64,000 nt of DNA. Source: Paraburkholderia sp. FT54. GTDB lineage: Bacteria; Pseudomonadota; Gammaproteobacteria; Burkholderiales; Burkholderiaceae. The DNA is taken from assembly GCF_031585635.1 (NCBI RefSeq), contig NZ_CP134195.1, positions 1,798,001-1,862,000 on the forward strand, read 5' to 3'. Shown piece by piece: positions 53,914-63,316 of this stretch (its first letter is position 1; every line of letters starts with the position of its first letter). The translations under genes were made by a program, and so were the position numbers. Under the pieces are notes generated by a model that was given only the letters and a program-made list of their open reading frames with translations, was not told the DNA's origin and made no database searches.

Positions 53914-54876
53914 ATGAGCCAACGCATTCGCCGCCGCATTCTGGCGGCCGCCGTTCTCGCCACCGCCACCGCCGCTTTGCCGTTTTCCTCCGCGTACGCG
54001 CAAAGCGCGCCCGCTCATAAGCCGAAGGTCGCGCTGGTCATGAAGTCGCTTGCCAACGAGTTCTTCCTGACCATGGAGACCGGCGCGAAGGACTATCAGA
54101 AGCACAATCCGTCGCAATTCGACCTGATCACCAACGGCATCAAGGACGAAACCGATACCGCGAACCAGATCCGTATCGTCGAGCAGATGATCGTGTCGAA
54201 GGTCGACGCCATCGTGCTGGCGCCGGCCGATTCGAAGGCGCTGGTGCCGGTCGTCAAGAAAGCGGTGGACGCGGGCATCATCGTCGTGAACATCGACAAC
54301 CGGCTCGACCCGGACGTGCTCAAATCGAAGGACCTGAACGTGCCGTTCGTCGGCCCGGACAACCGCAAGGGCGCGCAGAAAGTCGGTGACTACCTGGCGA
54401 AGAAGCTGAAGTCGGGCGACGAGGTCGGCATCATCGAAGGCGTATCCACCACCACCAACGCGCAGCAGCGCACGGCCGGCTTCAAGGACGCGATGCAGAA
54501 GGTCGGCGCCAAGGTCGTTTCGGTGCAGTCGGGCGAATGGGAAATCGACAAGGGTAACGCGGTGGCGTCGGCCATGCTCAATGAGTACCCGAATCTGAAG
54601 GCGCTCCTCGCCGGCAACGACAACATGGCGATCGGCGCGGTCTCGGCCGTGCGCGCGGCCGGCAAGCAGGGCAAGGTGCTGGTGGTCGGCTACGACAACA
54701 TCAACGCGATCAAGCCCATGCTCAAGGACGGCCGGGTGCTCGCCACCGCGGATCAGTACGCCGCCAAGCAGGCCGTGTTCGGTATCGACACCGCGCTGAA
54801 GGCGCTCAGCGAGCACAAGAAACAGTCGGATCTGTCCGGCGTCGTGGAAACACCGTGCGATCTGGTTACGAAGTAA
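53914..54876 (+). CDS. rbsB: Sugar ABC transporter substrate-binding protein (RbsB-like)
   Basis: This 320-aa periplasmic sugar-binding protein (PBP type 1) has a signal peptide (about 1-29, AYAQS). The two-lobed fold follows (KPKVALVMKSLANEFFLTME start; later NIDNRLDPDVLKSKDLNVPF and VGYDNINAIKPMLKDGR). The start at ATG 53914 has TGGAGA upstream. It is the first gene of the cluster. The ribose assignment rests on similarity to RbsB-type proteins and on the operon order; other pentoses are possible. Confidence 0.85.
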   Translation: MSQRIRRRILAAAVLATATAALPFSSAYAQSAPAHKPKVALVMKSLANEFFLTMETGAKDYQKHNPSQFDLITNGIKDETDTANQIRIVEQMIVSKVDAIVLAPADSKALVPVVKKAVDAGIIVVNIDNRLDPDVLKSKDLNVPFVGPDNRKGAQKVGDYLAKKLKSGDEVGIIEGVSTTTNAQQRTAGFKDAMQKVGAKVVSVQSGEWEIDKGNAVASAMLNEYPNLKALLAGNDNMAIGAVSAVRAAGKQGKVLVVGYDNINAIKPMLKDGRVLATADQYAAKQAVFGIDTALKALSEHKKQSDLSGVVETPCDLVTK

Positions 54877-54909
54877 GCATGGCCCGGTCAGTCCCGGGGT
54901 AGTCGGGTA

Positions 54910-54969
54910 CGCGGGTTTGCACGGGCGCAGTGTCGTGCTCGACGCTTGATTTGCGCCCGCAAACCCGCG
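54910..54969 (+). repeat. Long hairpin between rbsB and rbsA
   Basis: Arms CGCGGGTTTGC-ACGGGCGCA and TGCGCCCGCAAACCCGCG pair over about 18 bp with a 2-base bulge, around a loop of about 22 bases. It lies 34 bases after the rbsB stop and about 200 bases before rbsA. Such intergenic hairpins often protect the upstream mRNA, giving more binding protein than membrane components. Confidence 0.6.
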
Positions 54970-55172
54970 GCTATTCAATAAACGCTCAAGAAACCTGCCG
55001 CGCCGCCGTTAATTCCAGAGGTAAGCGTCATGACGGTGTCGCGCGACGGGAGGGTGCGTGGCTCTTAGCGCCTGCGCATTGCGCGCATTGGGCCGGCATG
55101 ACACGAGGCGGGCGGCGGCTCGATTCGGGCAAGCGCATGAGGCCGTTGCCCCGCCTTGGAACCAGGATTGCG

Positions 55173-56771
55173 ATGGATTCAACCGACCACCACGCCGTGC
55201 CTGCCGTCCTGTCTGTCAGCGGCATCGGCAAGACCTACGCCGAACCGGTGCTCGCCGACATTTCGCTGTCGCTGCGCGCCGGCGAGGTATTGGCGCTGAC
55301 GGGCGAGAACGGCGCGGGCAAGAGTACGCTGTCCAAAATCATCGGCGGCCTGGTCGACCCGACCACCGGCACGATGCAGCTCGGCGGCGCGCCTTATGCG
55401 CCGGCGAGCCGCACCGAAGCCGAGGCGCTGGGCGTGCGCATGGTCATGCAGGAGCTGAATCTGCTGCCGACCTTGTCGGTGGCCGAAAATCTGTTCCTGA
55501 ACCGCTTGCCGCGGGTCGGCGCGTTCAGCTTCGGCTGGATCGACCGGCGCAGGCTGCGCGAGGACGCGCGTCACGCCATGGCGCAAGTCGGGCTCGACGC
55601 GATCGATCCGGACACGCTGGTCGGCGAACTCGGCATCGGCCATCAGCAGATGGCGGAGATCGCGCGCAATCTGATCGACGACTGCCGCGTGCTGATCCTC
55701 GACGAGCCGACCGCGATGCTGACCGCGCGCGAAGTCGATCTGCTGTTCGAACAGATCGACCGGCTGAAGGCACGCGGCGTGGCGCTCGTCTACATCTCGC
55801 ACCGGCTCGAGGAGCTCGCGCGGGTGGCCGAGCAGGTCGCGGTCCTGCGCGACGGGCGGCTGGTGCATGTCGACGCGATCGCCAACCTGACCAGCGACGA
55901 AATCGTCACATGGATGGTCGGCCGGGAGCTCGGCGAGCGGATCGATCTGGGCGTGCGCAACATCGGCGCGCCGCTGTTGAAAGTGGACCGGCTCACGCGC
56001 GGCAAGGTGGTGCGCGAGGTGTCGTTCGAAGTGCGCGCGGGCGAGATTTTCGGCATTAGCGGCCTGATCGGCGCGGGGCGTACCGAGTTGATGCGGCTGA
56101 TCTACGGCGCCGATCCGAAGGACGGCGGCACCGTGTCGCTGGCGCAAACGCCGGGCGCGCCGCCCACGCCGGTGCAGATTGCTTCGCCCTCGGACGCGGT
56201 GCGCGCCGGCATCGCGCTGATCACCGAGGACCGCAAAGGCGAAGGCCTGCTGCTGCCGCAGCCGATCGCGGCCAACGTGTCGCTTGGCAATATCGGCAGC
56301 GTGGCGCGGCACGGCATCGTCGATGCGAAGCGGGAGAATGCGCTCGCGCAAACGCAGATCGCCGCGATGCGGATCCGCACTTCGGGGCCGGGGCAGATTG
56401 TCGGCGAACTGTCGGGCGGCAACCAGCAGAAGGTCGTGATCGGCCGCTGGCTGGCGCGCGATTGCCGCGTGCTGTTATTCGACGAGCCTACGCGCGGCAT
56501 CGACGTCGGCGCGAAGTTCGATATTTATGGCCTGATGGGCGCGCTGGCCCGTGAAGGGCGCGCGCTCGTCGTGGTGTCGAGCGACCTGCGCGAGCTCATG
56601 CTGATCTGCGACCGGATCGGCGTGATGTCCGCGGGCAGCATGACGGGTGTGTTCGAGCGCGATAACTGGTCGCAGGATGCGTTGCTGGCCGCGGCGTTCG
56701 CCGGCTACCGCAGCCGCGACGCGTTGCTGCACGCCGCCCCCGACATCAGCGAAGCAGGGAGTCTGTCATGA
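55173..56771 (+). CDS. rbsA: Sugar ABC transporter ATP-binding protein (RbsA-like, two ATPase halves)
   Basis: This 532-aa fused ATPase of the ribose/xylose type starts at ATG 55173. The first half carries Walker A GENGAGKST (about 44-52) and Walker B-type DEPTAMLTAREV. The second half has a degenerate A loop (SGLIGAGRTE), the signature SGGNQQKVVIGRWLARD and DEPTRGIDVGAKF. This is the normal asymmetry of the family. Its stop overlaps the permease start (ATGA). About 300 bases lie between rbsB and rbsA, with a hairpin. Confidence 0.9.
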   Translation: MDSTDHHAVPAVLSVSGIGKTYAEPVLADISLSLRAGEVLALTGENGAGKSTLSKIIGGLVDPTTGTMQLGGAPYAPASRTEAEALGVRMVMQELNLLPTLSVAENLFLNRLPRVGAFSFGWIDRRRLREDARHAMAQVGLDAIDPDTLVGELGIGHQQMAEIARNLIDDCRVLILDEPTAMLTAREVDLLFEQIDRLKARGVALVYISHRLEELARVAEQVAVLRDGRLVHVDAIANLTSDEIVTWMVGRELGERIDLGVRNIGAPLLKVDRLTRGKVVREVSFEVRAGEIFGISGLIGAGRTELMRLIYGADPKDGGTVSLAQTPGAPPTPVQIASPSDAVRAGIALITEDRKGEGLLLPQPIAANVSLGNIGSVARHGIVDAKRENALAQTQIAAMRIRTSGPGQIVGELSGGNQQKVVIGRWLARDCRVLLFDEPTRGIDVGAKFDIYGLMGALAREGRALVVVSSDLRELMLICDRIGVMSAGSMTGVFERDNWSQDALLAAAFAGYRSRDALLHAAPDISEAGSLS

Positions 56772-57805
56772 ACGATCAACCGTTGCGGGAAGCATCGGGC
56801 GACAAGGCGGGCACCGTCGCGCCGCCGCCCGATCCGTCGGCGCCGCTCGCGAGCGGCAAGCCGGCCGGCACGCGGCTGGGCTTTTCGAACTACCTCGGGC
56901 TCGCCGGCGCGTTGCTGGCGATGATCGTGCTGTTCTCGCTGCTGAGTTCGCACTTTCTGACGTACGACACGTTCAGCACGATCGCCAACCAGATTCCCGA
57001 TCTGGTGGTGATGTCGGTGGGGATGACTTTCGTGCTGATCATCGCCGGGATCGATCTGTCGGTGGGTTCGGTGCTGGCGCTGGGCGCGTCGGTGGTGAGC
57101 GTGGCCGCGCTGAAGTGGGGCTGGGGGCCGTTGCCGGCGGCGCTGCTCGGCGTCGCCGCGGCGGCACTGACCGGCACCATCACCGGCGCGGTGACGGTGG
57201 GCTGGCGGATTCCGTCGTTCATCGTGTCGCTCGGCGTGCTCGAAGCGGCGCGCGGCATGGCGTATCAGATGACGAATTCGCGCACCGCCTATATCGGCGA
57301 TGCGTTCGACTTTTTGTCGAACCCGATCGCGCTCGGCATCTCGCCGGCGTTCCTGATCGCGGTGGCGGTGATGGTGATCGCGCAACTGGTGCTCACGCGC
57401 ACGGTGTTCGGCCGCTATCTGGTCGGTATCGGCACCAACGAGGAAGCGGTGCGGCTCGCGGGCGTCAATCCGCGGCCGTACAAGGTCATCGTGTTCGCGC
57501 TGATGGGCGCGCTCTCGGGGCTGGCCGCGCTGTTCCAGATTTCGCGTCTGGAAGCGGCCGATCCGAACGCGGGCGTCGGCCTGGAACTGCAGGTGATCGC
57601 GGCCGTGGTGATCGGCGGCACCAGCCTGATGGGCGGGCGCGGCTCGGTGATCAGCACTTTTTTCGGCGTGTTGATCATTTCGGTGCTGGCGGCGGGCCTC
57701 GCGCAGATCGGCGCGAACGAGCCGACCAAGCGCATGATCACCGGCGCGGTGATCGTGGTGGCGGTGGTGCTGGATACGTATCGCAGCCGCCGCAAGCGCG
57801 CCTGA
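56768..57805 (+). CDS. rbsC: Sugar ABC transporter permease (RbsC-like)
   Basis: This 345-aa inner-membrane permease of the ribose-type transporter has about 8-10 hydrophobic segments. The typical family stretch is GMTFVLIIAGIDLSVGSVLA. The start overlaps the ATPase stop by four bases. The cytoplasmic N-terminus is extended and rich in Ala/Pro/Gly (about 1-40). Confidence 0.9.
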   Translation: MNDQPLREASGDKAGTVAPPPDPSAPLASGKPAGTRLGFSNYLGLAGALLAMIVLFSLLSSHFLTYDTFSTIANQIPDLVVMSVGMTFVLIIAGIDLSVGSVLALGASVVSVAALKWGWGPLPAALLGVAAAALTGTITGAVTVGWRIPSFIVSLGVLEAARGMAYQMTNSRTAYIGDAFDFLSNPIALGISPAFLIAVAVMVIAQLVLTRTVFGRYLVGIGTNEEAVRLAGVNPRPYKVIVFALMGALSGLAALFQISRLEAADPNAGVGLELQVIAAVVIGGTSLMGGRGSVISTFFGVLIISVLAAGLAQIGANEPTKRMITGAVIVVAVVLDTYRSRRKRA

Positions 57806-57973
57806 CCGGTGGCCGGCACCGCGAGCCGGCACAGTAACGCAACAAGGGCAGTCACAGCGTCATGAGCGGTAAACGTAAGAAATCATGGGGTTTGGTCGGT
57901 CTTCGATGAAGACGGCCGGTAGGGCGCCAGATGGCGCGGCCGGCGGGCAAAACAGGCAGGAGAGCAACAGGTT

Positions 57974-59014
57974 ATGGCGACGATCAAGGATGTAGCGGCT
58001 GCGGCAGGCGTGTCGTTCACGACGGTATCGCACGTGGTGAACAACTCGCGGCCGGTGTCGGCAGACGTGCGCGCGAAGGTCGAACACGCGATCCGTCAGC
58101 TGCACTATGTTCCGTCGGCGGTGGCCCGCTCGCTGAAGGCGCGGGCCACGGCGACGATCGGGCTGGTCGTGCCGAACGCCACGAACCCGTATTTCGCGGA
58201 ACTGGCGCGCGGCATCGAGGACGGTTGCTCGCGCAACGGCTACTGCGTGTTCTTCTGCAATTCCGACGACGATCCGGCCAAGCAGCGTAACTATCTGCGC
58301 GTGCTGCAGGAAAAGCGGATCGACGGCCTGATCGTCGCTTCCGCCGGCGACGACGCCGTGCTCGCGCAGACGCTCGCCGATTCGCATGAGCCGCTGGTCA
58401 TTCTGGATCGCAACATCGAAGGACTGAACGCGGATCTGGTGCAGATCGACCACGAGAAGGGCGCCTATCTGGCGACCCGGCATCTGCTCGAACTGGGGCA
58501 CGTACGGATCGGTTGCATCACCGGGCCGGTTCAGACGGCGGTCAGCGCGATGCGCGTGCACGGCTTTATCCGCGCGATGACCGAGCGCGGCATCGAGATT
58601 GCGCCCGACGCGATCGTGGAAAGCGATTTTTCGGGCACCGGCGGCCATCGCGCGGCCGCGCAACTATTCGACACGGTCAAGCCATCGGCGATATTTGCCG
58701 GCAACGACATGATGGGCATCGGCGCGCTGCGCGCCGCCGCGGAACGCAATATCAGCGTGCCGCGCGACTGCTCGATCATCGGTTTCGACGATATCGAGCT
58801 GGGGCGTTTCACCTATCCGGCGCTCTCGACCGTCGGGCAATCGGTGCGCGCGCTCGGCGATATGGCCGCGCAGACGCTGATCGAACGGATTGCCGGCACC
58901 TCGTCGGGCACCGCGCGCGCGCCGGGGCGCCGCCGTGTGGTGTCGCCGCGGCTGATCTTGCGCGAGTCCACCGCGCCGTGGGCCGACGCGGCCGCGCGCG
59001 ATCTGGCGGCGTGA
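57974..59014 (+). CDS. rbsR: LacI-family repressor, RbsR-like
   Basis: This 346-aa LacI-family regulator has an N-terminal HTH (about 2-30, TIKDVAAAAGVSFTTVSHVV), the hinge region, and a periplasmic-binding-type core (about 60-340). It has GCAGGAGAG upstream. It is downstream of the ABC genes and probably binds the CGCAAACGTTTGCG operator. No rbsK kinase follows within the 568-base gap before the chemoreceptor. Confidence 0.85.
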   Translation: MATIKDVAAAAGVSFTTVSHVVNNSRPVSADVRAKVEHAIRQLHYVPSAVARSLKARATATIGLVVPNATNPYFAELARGIEDGCSRNGYCVFFCNSDDDPAKQRNYLRVLQEKRIDGLIVASAGDDAVLAQTLADSHEPLVILDRNIEGLNADLVQIDHEKGAYLATRHLLELGHVRIGCITGPVQTAVSAMRVHGFIRAMTERGIEIAPDAIVESDFSGTGGHRAAAQLFDTVKPSAIFAGNDMMGIGALRAAAERNISVPRDCSIIGFDDIELGRFTYPALSTVGQSVRALGDMAAQTLIERIAGTSSGTARAPGRRRVVSPRLILRESTAPWADAAARDLAA

Positions 59015-59450
59015 TCGGACACGATGCGCGCATTGGCGGCGAGGGGCGCGGCCGCGCGCGTCAGGCCCAAAAGCTAGCCTTCGATGTTCGCTCGCGCGGG
59101 GCCGACATGTCGGCTGATCCGCTGAGGCGCTTCAGAGCCGGACAATGAAGTCGCGCGCGTGTCCTGGCGCTCAATAACGTCTGGGCGGCCGCGCTCGCCC
59201 CGCTCGTAGCAAGAACGCAGGCCGATCAGATTCAGCCTTGCGGCGCTGGTGTCGACGCAGTGCCCCGCGCCTGCGGAGTGGCGCACTCGACACACTCTCC
59301 AGCCGTCGTAACGGCATGCAGTCTTTCCTCCATCCCGCAGGGCACCGGCGCGCCCGTTCCGCATCACCGGCTGGCGAAGCCGCAGCCTCTCCGCACCTTG
59401 TAATTTCTTCCGACGGCTTACAGCGCTTTTCCTCATACCATATAAATCCT
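59015..59450. other. Intergenic region between rbsR and the membrane chemoreceptor
   Basis: No supportable gene in about 435 bases. The minus-strand frame here is a composition shadow. Confidence 0.5.
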
Positions 59451-59477
59451 TCAAGTACGCGGTGACCATGCCGTAAA
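59451..59477 (+). promoter_or_regulatory. Sigma-28 (FliA) promoter for the membrane chemoreceptor
   Basis: TCAA, 15 bases, GCCGTAAA, about 105 bases upstream of the chemoreceptor start. The core and spacing are identical to those of the promoter of the cytosolic chemoreceptor at 12502-12528. Confidence 0.78.
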
Positions 59478-59582
59478 CAGGACTACTAGAGCGCCGCATC
59501 AAAAAAGTGCCATTACGCAGACGCCACACGCCCAATCGCGCTGCGGACGCAGCCTCTTATTTTGTCAAGCACAGGAACAAGC

Positions 59583-61382
59583 ATGTTGAAGCAAGGCATT
59601 ACGATCAAGGCGCGGATAGGCCTCACGATGGCGTTTCTCGCCGCGCTGCTCGTCGCCATCGGCGTCTTTGGTTTGTTCGGCATGAGCCGTTCGAACGACG
59701 CCTACAAGGACACGTTCACCAGCGCCATGCCGGGCGCGGTCAATATCGGCAACGCCGAGCTGTTCGCGGCGCGCGAGCGGCTGGCGCTCGACCGCGCGGC
59801 GTTCATGATCGGCACGCCGGAAGCCGCGCCGACGCTCGAGCGTGCGCGGACCATGCGCGCCACCTCCGACACCTGGTGGAAAAAGTACATGGACCTGCCG
59901 CGCGAACCGGACGAAGACCGCCTCGCGCAGGACGTCGTCGCCAAACGTGACGCGCTGCATCAGCAGATGGACAGCTTTGCGGCGATCGTCGCCGCCAACG
60001 AACAGCCCAAGTTGATCGACGGCGCCAAGCGTCTGCAGGCGGCCTACAACGACCTCGCCATTTCCGACGATGGGCTGCGCAAATACCAGTTCACCTCCGC
60101 GAAAGACGGCTACGACTCGGCGCAAAGCAGCTTCGACGTGTTCCGCATGGTCAGCGTGGGCGCCTTGCTGATCGGCGTGCTGGCCGCCGTGATCTCGTAT
60201 CTGACGCTCAGCCGCGCCATCGGCCGGCCGCTCGACGCAGCCCTTGGCCATTTCGACGCGATTGCAGCGGGCGATCTGCGCCGCCCGGTCGTCGTGAACT
60301 CACGCGACGAAATGGGGCAGTTGCTCGCTGGCATCGCCAAAATGCAGCACAGTCTCACCGAAACGGTGCGTACCGTGCGCGGCGGCAGCGAATCGATTGC
60401 GACGGCCACGCGCCAGATCGCGGCCGGCAATATCGATCTGTCCTCACGGACCGAAGAGCAGGCTTCAGCGCTGCAGGAGACCGCGTCGAGCATGGAAGAG
60501 CTGACCGGCACGGTGAAGCAGAACGCCGACAACGCCCGTCAGGCGAGCTCGCTTGCGGCCAATGCGTCGGAGATCGCCAACAAGGGCAGCGCCGTGGTCG
60601 GCCAGGTGGTCGGCACGATGGGCGACATCAATCAAAGCTCGGCAAAGATCGCCGACATCATTTCGATCATCGAAGGGATTGCGTTCCAGACCAACATCCT
60701 GGCCTTGAACGCAGCCGTGGAAGCGGCACGGGCCGGCGAAGAAGGGCGCGGCTTCGCGGTCGTGGCGGGTGAAGTGCGCAGCCTTGCGCAGCGCTCGTCG
60801 GCGGCGGCGAAGGAAATCAAGGAACTGATCGACACCTCGGTGGAGCGCGTGCAGTCGGGTTCGGCGCTGGTCGACGAAGCCGGCCGCACCATGACCGAGA
60901 TCATCGGCGCGGTGCAGCGCGTGACGGACATCATGGGCGAAATCGCCGCGGCGTCGGAAGAACAGAGCAGCGGCATCGATCAGGTGGCGCGCGCCGTCAC
61001 GCAGATGGACGAAGTCACTCAGCAAAACGCCGCGCTGGTCGAAGAGGCGGCGGCGGCCGCGTCGTCGCTTGAAGATCAGGCCGGCAAACTGCGCACCGCC
61101 GTGGCCGTGTTCCAGCTCGAAGACGGCGGCTACAAGGCATCCGTGAGCCCGCCGCCAAAGCGCGCGTCCACGCCGCCGCTGCGTTCGGTGGCCGCACGCA
61201 AGGTCGCGCGCGCTCCTGCCGTTGCGCGGTCCGCGCCGCCAGTCGCAGTCACGACGAAGGCGCCGGTCACGACAAAGGCGCCGGCCGCGACGGCACAGCC
61301 CGCTGCGGCAGCGGCGCGCGCGCCTGCCAAAGTCACGGCGGCCGCTGGCGCAGGCGGCGATCAGGATTGGGAAACGTTCTAA
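59583..61382 (+). CDS. Methyl-accepting chemotaxis protein (membrane-bound)
   Basis: This 599-aa chemoreceptor has TM1 (about 10-33), a periplasmic helical bundle sensor (about 34-185), TM2 (about 187-209) and HAMP (about 210-262). The signalling hairpin has its tip in GIAFQTNILALNAAVEAARA. The C-terminal linker is long and Ala/Pro/Lys-rich (about 510-590). It ends in a WETF pentapeptide-like tether (DWETF), the binding site used by CheR/CheB. Ligand unknown. A sigma-28 promoter lies upstream. Confidence 0.92.
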   Translation: MLKQGITIKARIGLTMAFLAALLVAIGVFGLFGMSRSNDAYKDTFTSAMPGAVNIGNAELFAARERLALDRAAFMIGTPEAAPTLERARTMRATSDTWWKKYMDLPREPDEDRLAQDVVAKRDALHQQMDSFAAIVAANEQPKLIDGAKRLQAAYNDLAISDDGLRKYQFTSAKDGYDSAQSSFDVFRMVSVGALLIGVLAAVISYLTLSRAIGRPLDAALGHFDAIAAGDLRRPVVVNSRDEMGQLLAGIAKMQHSLTETVRTVRGGSESIATATRQIAAGNIDLSSRTEEQASALQETASSMEELTGTVKQNADNARQASSLAANASEIANKGSAVVGQVVGTMGDINQSSAKIADIISIIEGIAFQTNILALNAAVEAARAGEEGRGFAVVAGEVRSLAQRSSAAAKEIKELIDTSVERVQSGSALVDEAGRTMTEIIGAVQRVTDIMGEIAAASEEQSSGIDQVARAVTQMDEVTQQNAALVEEAAAAASSLEDQAGKLRTAVAVFQLEDGGYKASVSPPPKRASTPPLRSVAARKVARAPAVARSAPPVAVTTKAPVTTKAPAATAQPAAAAARAPAKVTAAAGAGGDQDWETF

Positions 61383-61472
61383 GCGGAAAGCCGTGCGCAA
61401 CATTCATTCCCGATGCCACGGCCGATCCCATTAGATGGGTAGGCGCCGCAAGAGAATGACTGCCTCGCTTCA

Positions 61473-61509
61473 AAAGACCGCGATTGCGCACGCATTCGCG
61501 GTCTTTTTT
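61473..61509 (+). terminator. Rho-independent terminator of the membrane chemoreceptor gene
   Basis: An 11-bp stem (AAAGACCGCGA / TCGCGGTCTTT, loop of 12) followed by T's, 90 bases after the chemoreceptor stop. Confidence 0.88.
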
Positions 61510-61761
61510 TTATGGTGTGCGCATTAAGTAACGTTTGCGAGGGCGGCCGGCCCCCTGGCGAGCGTCCTGATCCGGTACATTGACGGACGCCCCTGAAGGA
61601 AGTCGCTTCGGGGACGCTACCACGTGAGTAGCGGCAATCGCTGACGCAGCCCGTCAGATCGACGAGCGTGGTTCCGCCGCCTTCGACTGTTGCAACGCAT
61701 GGCCACCACCCACCAGCACGCCACAACCAACCGCTCAATGCGCCAGCCACAAAGGACCGAC

Positions 61762-62523
61762 ATGACGCCATACGACCTCGCGAACCGCCTCGTCGAAGCA
61801 CGCCGGCAGCATCGCCCGATCGATGCGCCCGCACCCGACAGCCTGCCGCCCGACGCGGCGACTGCGTACGCGATCCAGCAGGCGGTCATCGCGGGTCTCG
61901 GCGACTCGACCGGCGCATGGAAGATCGGCGCCAAAACGCCGGGCGGCGCTGCCGCGGGCGCGCCGATTCCGGCCTCGCTGGTGCTGCGCTCGCCGGCGCG
62001 CGTTGCGCATGACGGTTTCTTCCGGGTGCTGGTCGAGCTGGAAATCGCTTTCCGTTTCGCCGAGGCGATCGAGCCGCGCGGCCGGGCCTATGCGCGCGAC
62101 GAGGTGCTCTCGAAGGTCGGCGTCGTATTGCCCGCCATCGAGATCGTCGATAGCCGCTTCGCCGAGTGGCCCAATGTCGCGCCACTTGCGCAGTTGGCCG
62201 ACGCCCAGAACAACGGCGCGTTGATCACGGGCCATCCGGTCGCCTATGCGGGTCTCGCGCGCGGCTTCGACTTCGTTTCGCCTGCATTGGAACTGAGCTT
62301 CGACGGCGATTCGCTGCTGCCGGAAGCCACGGGCAATCCGGCGGGCGATCCGCGCGAACTGCTGGTGTGGTTCGTCAACCATTGCGCCGCCATGGGCATT
62401 ACGATCGAACCCGAGTGGACTCTTACCACTGGTTCGTACGTCGGCGCACACAAACTGGACAAGGCCGGCATCGTGCGCGGCCACATCGACGGCCTTGGGG
62501 AAGTGGAGATTGAACTGACCTGA
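61762..62523 (+). CDS. 2-keto-4-pentenoate hydratase-family protein
   Basis: This 253-aa enzyme of the 2-hydroxypenta-2,4-dienoate hydratase (MhpD) / fumarylacetoacetate hydrolase-like fold starts at ATG 61762 with AAGGACC upstream. Conserved-looking segments include WKIGAKTPGGAAAG (about 46-60), VELEIAFRFAE with metal-binding acidic residues, and GSYVGAHKL near the C-terminus. In aromatic meta-cleavage pathways this enzyme hydrates 2-oxopent-4-enoate. Here no other pathway gene is adjacent, so the natural substrate is open. Decarboxylases of the same family are an alternative. Confidence 0.85.
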   Translation: MTPYDLANRLVEARRQHRPIDAPAPDSLPPDAATAYAIQQAVIAGLGDSTGAWKIGAKTPGGAAAGAPIPASLVLRSPARVAHDGFFRVLVELEIAFRFAEAIEPRGRAYARDEVLSKVGVVLPAIEIVDSRFAEWPNVAPLAQLADAQNNGALITGHPVAYAGLARGFDFVSPALELSFDGDSLLPEATGNPAGDPRELLVWFVNHCAAMGITIEPEWTLTTGSYVGAHKLDKAGIVRGHIDGLGEVEIELT

Positions 62524-62564
62524 GAGGCCGTGCGCTTGTAACCGCGCATTACAAAGCCTCATTC

Positions 62565-62590
62565 AACGGCTGCCCGCGGGCAGCCGTTTT
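62565..62590 (+). terminator. Rho-independent terminator after the hydratase gene
   Basis: An 11-bp GC-rich perfect stem (ACGGCTGCCCG / CGGGCAGCCGT) ending in TTTT, 42 bases after the stop. Confidence 0.85.
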
Positions 62591-63316
62591 GCATTCTTCG
62601 CATCTGTGCCGGCAGCTGTGCCGTATACGCCTATTGAAGCGATGCATGGCGTTGTCGTCATCCAGTTATACATGCGGCTAACCATGCTTTCGACGCGGTT
62701 AATGCCTGCGCGTCTCGCGCGACGATTCATGACACGCCATGTCGATGACGCGGAACAAAACCGCTCGTGGGCTGACGAACCGTTCGAGGGTGCACGGACT
62801 TTGCTTCATAGCGGCACGGTGCATCAACGCGCATGAACATGTAACAGGTATCTGTTGGTGTAGACCGAACGCTTGTGTCGAGCGTTGATGGGAAAAGTAG
62901 CCGGACACAGAAAGCCTGCAGACGTCCGCGCTTTCAGCAACAAAGTGTGCGTGCGCAGACGTGCCCTCTGATACGGCAATGGGATCGTTCGATGAACGTA
63001 ATGGCTGGTGCAAGAGAGTATTGCAGGGCACAGCGGCAGGAGCACTGGGCAGCACTGCAGTAGAGTGCTGATGAGGCGTGGAGGCAGCGGTCCATGCGCA
63101 GCGGGGATCACTGCAATCGTTGCGATATGAGTGCAAGATTGTAGGTGGTCGAAACTTTGTTTCCAAGTGAGGAATGTTGGGAGGCGAATACGGCGCGATT
63201 TTCGCAACGTAGTTCGTGAAAAAAAATTTAAAAGGGTTTAGGATGAATTCGAGCGATGTCGTTTCCGAATAGCGCGCCGCGCACGACATCGGTCTAGACT
63301 TCGGCGAGGAGGTAGC
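62591..63316. other. Long region upstream of prkA
   Basis: About 725 bases with no gene I can support. Two long minus-strand frames span it, but they lack a ribosome binding site and one runs into prkA antisense. It holds an A/T-rich patch (GTGAAAAAAAATTTAAAAGG at about 63217-63236) that may be part of the prkA promoter. Confidence 0.5.

Noticed and set aside
62606..62836. 76-codon frame between the hydratase terminator and prkA
   Set aside because: No ribosome binding site, no family, odd composition.
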